From positions 1,319,355 to 1,383,354 of the forward strand of contig NC_088643.1 in assembly GCF_964019385.1 (NCBI RefSeq): a stretch of DNA of 64,000 bases. The letters are read 5' to 3'. The position numbers and the translations under genes were made by a program. Below the pieces are notes generated by a model. The model did not search any database, was not told the DNA's origin, and saw only the letters and a program-made list of their open reading frames with translations. Below, piece after piece: positions 61,658 to 64,000 of this stretch; within the stretch, counting starts at the first letter, position 1, and every line of letters starts with the position of its first letter. Source of the stretch: Sycon ciliatum. Lineage: Eukaryota > Porifera > Calcarea > Leucosolenida > Sycettidae.

Positions 61658-61794
61658 GATATTCACCAGTCTACACTTCAAGATCAAGTCAGCGTACCGA
61701 CCGGTATGCATACTTTGAGGGTGATTCCTGGCCTAAAGTGTGTGAGAAGATCGCCAAGGAGGAAAAAGCGGAGAAGATCGCAGCTGAGGCCGAG
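61658..61794 (+). pseudogene. p300/CBP-like HAT exon D, copy 5 (1-bp deletion)
   Basis: 137 bp; one C is missing in the MPYFEGD codons (atgcatac for atgccatac), so the PYFEGDYWPNV motif is out of frame. Donor gtatgt. Confidence 0.87.
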
Positions 61795-61985
61795 GTATGT
61801 ATTATCTTCTGTGTAGAGCAGGACTGATGGTTTACATCTCTCTCTCGAATTCAACTCCATCTCAAACATTTTACCACTGGTTGGATGGCATTTGGGTACC
61901 AGCCGCTGTTCGTCTTATGGTTGTTGGCAATTTGTCTTTTTTCAATGCCGCTGAGGTGATGGAGTGCATGGGATGAAGGTGACAA

Positions 61986-62145
61986 ATTCGGCGATAGTTA
62001 TAAGAAAGTTCGTTGCTCTCAATTTTCGAACTTGCACCTTTCCCACTTTTCCATTCAGCGGACTCATTATGTTTTTACAGAAAAGTGGGAAAGATGCAAG
62101 CTCGAACATTGAGAGCAACGAACTTTCATATAATTATCGCCGAAT
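61986..62145. repeat. Foldback/hairpin element, copy 5
   Basis: Same hairpin as 10474-10633. Confidence 0.8.
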
Positions 62146-62572
62146 TTGTTACTAAAAAATCCGTTTCTTAAGTTATGCAAAACAACAATGTGATGACAGC
62201 CATTCCTCAACTTGCACTGCTCTGCACTCCAACTTCTTTGTATTATTACTCAACGTTCTTTCATCTTGATCAAATCTTAAAGGTTCGGACTAGATTAGGA
62301 GGAGGCTGCCTGAGGGTCAATACTTACATTAAGGATACAGTAGTGATTCTGAAATACTTGCCATTGAAATATTACCTCATCAATACCATAGCAAGGGGCT
62401 CTAAGCTGCTCTGGAACTGGGAAGATACCTTAGGTGTCCTCGGTGTGGGAATAAGACAAACCATACGCTAGCTTAAGGCTTGGCGTCTGCCAATCCCCCG
62501 CCAAGTAGTGAGAGCTTTATTTCATTAGCCAATGCCTTCCTGAAGCCGTAGACCCGTCACTTGTCAACGACT

Positions 62573-62680
62573 AGTAGTAGTATTTATTTTTCTTACCATC
62601 GGATGCCTCAACAGTGATATACACAACTCTTAAGAGGGCTGATAACGGGATAAGTGAAAAGGAAAAGAAAAGAAAACTAG
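62573..62680 (-). repeat. LINE 3' tail, antisense, copy 5
   Basis: Reverse complement of the LINE end at 50165-50280. Confidence 0.73.
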
Positions 62681-62839
62681 ACAATATTTGATTGAGAATG
62701 CAGTGATCCATGTGGATGATTTTTTTTATTGGCTAGGTGTGTGAGGGGTATGATGACCGTGGTATGTTGTTGTGTGCCTGTATTGCTATGATGACCGTGG
62801 TCTGTTGTTGTCTGCCTGTATTGCTATGGTGTCAAGCAG

Positions 62840-62965
62840 AAGAATGGCAAGAAGGGATGCTCCCAGCCGCAGTACGGCCGAAAGAAGAAGAGCAAGCCGG
62901 CACCGGCACGGAAGAGAAAAGATTTCGCTGCGCGTGTCCTGACCCGGCTTGAGAAGGATAAAAGT
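62840..62965 (+). pseudogene. p300/CBP-like HAT exon E, copy 5
   Basis: 126 bp, open, near-identical to copy 4; donor gtaggt. The following E-F intron runs to the window edge, cut just where the 199-bp MITE should begin (tggtacta). Confidence 0.72.
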
Positions 62966-64000
62966 GTAGGTCCATGGTTTCATTCTTTCTTTGCATTGCG
63001 TATACCTGTGTCTCGTGGAGTGCGACAACTGGTTTGATTGCAAATGCATGTTTTAGATTTGTTTCTAACTTGATTGTTTCTTCGGAGTTGAATATCATGA
63101 GCAAGAAATCAGTTTTAGTGCAGCCCTTCACAATCAAAATCAAGATGACAAGTTATGATATTCTTCTCAAAAGCCTTATTTAGCCATTTTACCCACAAAA
63201 TGGCCCACATGGGAAATTTTGTAATCAATAATTTGGTCGAAATTCGCAATTGTGGGAGAATCATGCACCGTTGGGAAGGGAAAGCCGTGCATGAGACATG
63301 CTTTAGTATAGGGCTGAAATCTCGACTATTCAAATATTCGTTAATTTAGCTTTGCAGAATGAACATTTGTGAGGTAACGAATGTTAGAACTGAAATTTTT
63401 TCCCAATATTCTCGACACAAATGTTTTATTACAATCAGCGTGCAACCTTACGGAGCCATCCGACAGCGTTTCTGGGGCGATGTTGCTCTCAACGGAGAGC
63501 GAAGCAAGGTCGCTGAAGGTTTTTATGTCAATGGCGTTGGTTTCCTCCCTGAAGCATACTTTTTTGCCTGTATCATGTGGCGGGGTATTCATGCCCTTGT
63601 CAGAACTCTGACGATTTGCATGAATTATCAATCAAGAACATTTGTTCGTTGGTTCTTTCGTTAGAGTCAAGAACGTTCGATTGCTGAGAAATTGTGTTCG
63701 TTTCAGTCCTACAGTTTAGGTTGTCGCAATACTCTCTCTATTTACAGTGCAAGCCTGGCATTGGGTGAGGAAAGTTTGCGACGTACACACTGTAAGCATA
63801 TCAGAATATACAGCCCCATTTGTGGGACACAGGTGATTGCAAATTATGACACTCTCTCTGTCGTCCTTTGATTATGCGAGGTGGCTATCGAAAACGTATG
63901 CCCTTGTATCTGAATATTAAAATGAATTTCCGCTCGTAACATTCGATGTTTAAAAGTGACTTATTTTTGTAGAGTATAATGGTGTGTCATAATGGTACTA
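62966..64000 (+). other. E-F intron, copy 5, to window end
   Basis: Intron sequence as in copy 4, with the antisense frame remnant at 63341-63631. Exon F of copy 5 should lie beyond the window. Confidence 0.55.

Overview
Organism and character. The window is animal nuclear DNA. It has intron-split genes with GT/AG boundaries, a p300/CBP-type histone acetyltransferase domain and an OTUD3-type OTU deubiquitinase. It also carries BEL/Pao, Ty3/gypsy, Penelope-like and CR1/L2-like retroelements and hammerhead-ribozyme retrozymes. This mix fits an invertebrate such as a sponge or cnidarian; the species cannot be fixed from the sequence. No intact single-copy host gene is visible.

Left third (about 0.35-26 kb). 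A gypsy integrase scrap at the left edge is followed by a tandem array of broken copies of one p300/CBP-like KAT11 gene. Six exons recur and are called A-F here: A, N-terminal KAT11; B, FAFVEIDG/CFFGM; C, SYLDSVHFFRP...WACPP...WYK; D, PYFEGDYWPNV; E, the K/R-rich linker; F, the post-HAT helix and start of ZZ. Copies 0-3 lie here (copy 0 only E, copy 1 A-F, copy 2 A-D, copy 3 A-F). Every multi-exon copy carries at least one disabling lesion. Copy 1 exon C is split by a very young 6.27 kb gypsy-like LTR element (3105-9370). Long (GA)n and (CT)n tracts sit in fixed introns, and several small MITEs or hairpins were duplicated with the array.

Middle (about 26-53 kb). This is nested transposons: a tandem hammerhead retrozyme insertion; a non-LTR RT tail with a CCHC/RHNE/endonuclease-like region, interrupted by a Penelope-derived element that has long inverted repeats and a GIY-YIG ORF; a second RT element of that kind, interrupted by a near-intact gypsy element (34426-39412); a BEL/Pao element (40235-45913) whose single gag-pol frame is broken by one TAG; and a CR1/L2-like LINE with UAAUG-linked ORFs (about 45957-50280), itself hit by another retrozyme and a TA-flanked MITE.

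Right part (about 53-64 kb). More MITEs and a foldback element precede two exons of an OTUD3-like gene, spliced in phase across an intron loaded with a hammerhead motif, a MITE, a LINE tail and a 54-bp minisatellite. Exon 2 is cut by a breakpoint that returns to the p300/CBP array (copy 4 E-F, then copy 5 C-D-E to the window edge).

Taken together this is a rearranged, repeat-driven pseudogene cluster. The strongest signals are seven hammerhead-like motifs in retrozyme and Penelope contexts (three canonical, three compact with an intact core, one with a mutated core), and the repeated degenerate HAT gene.
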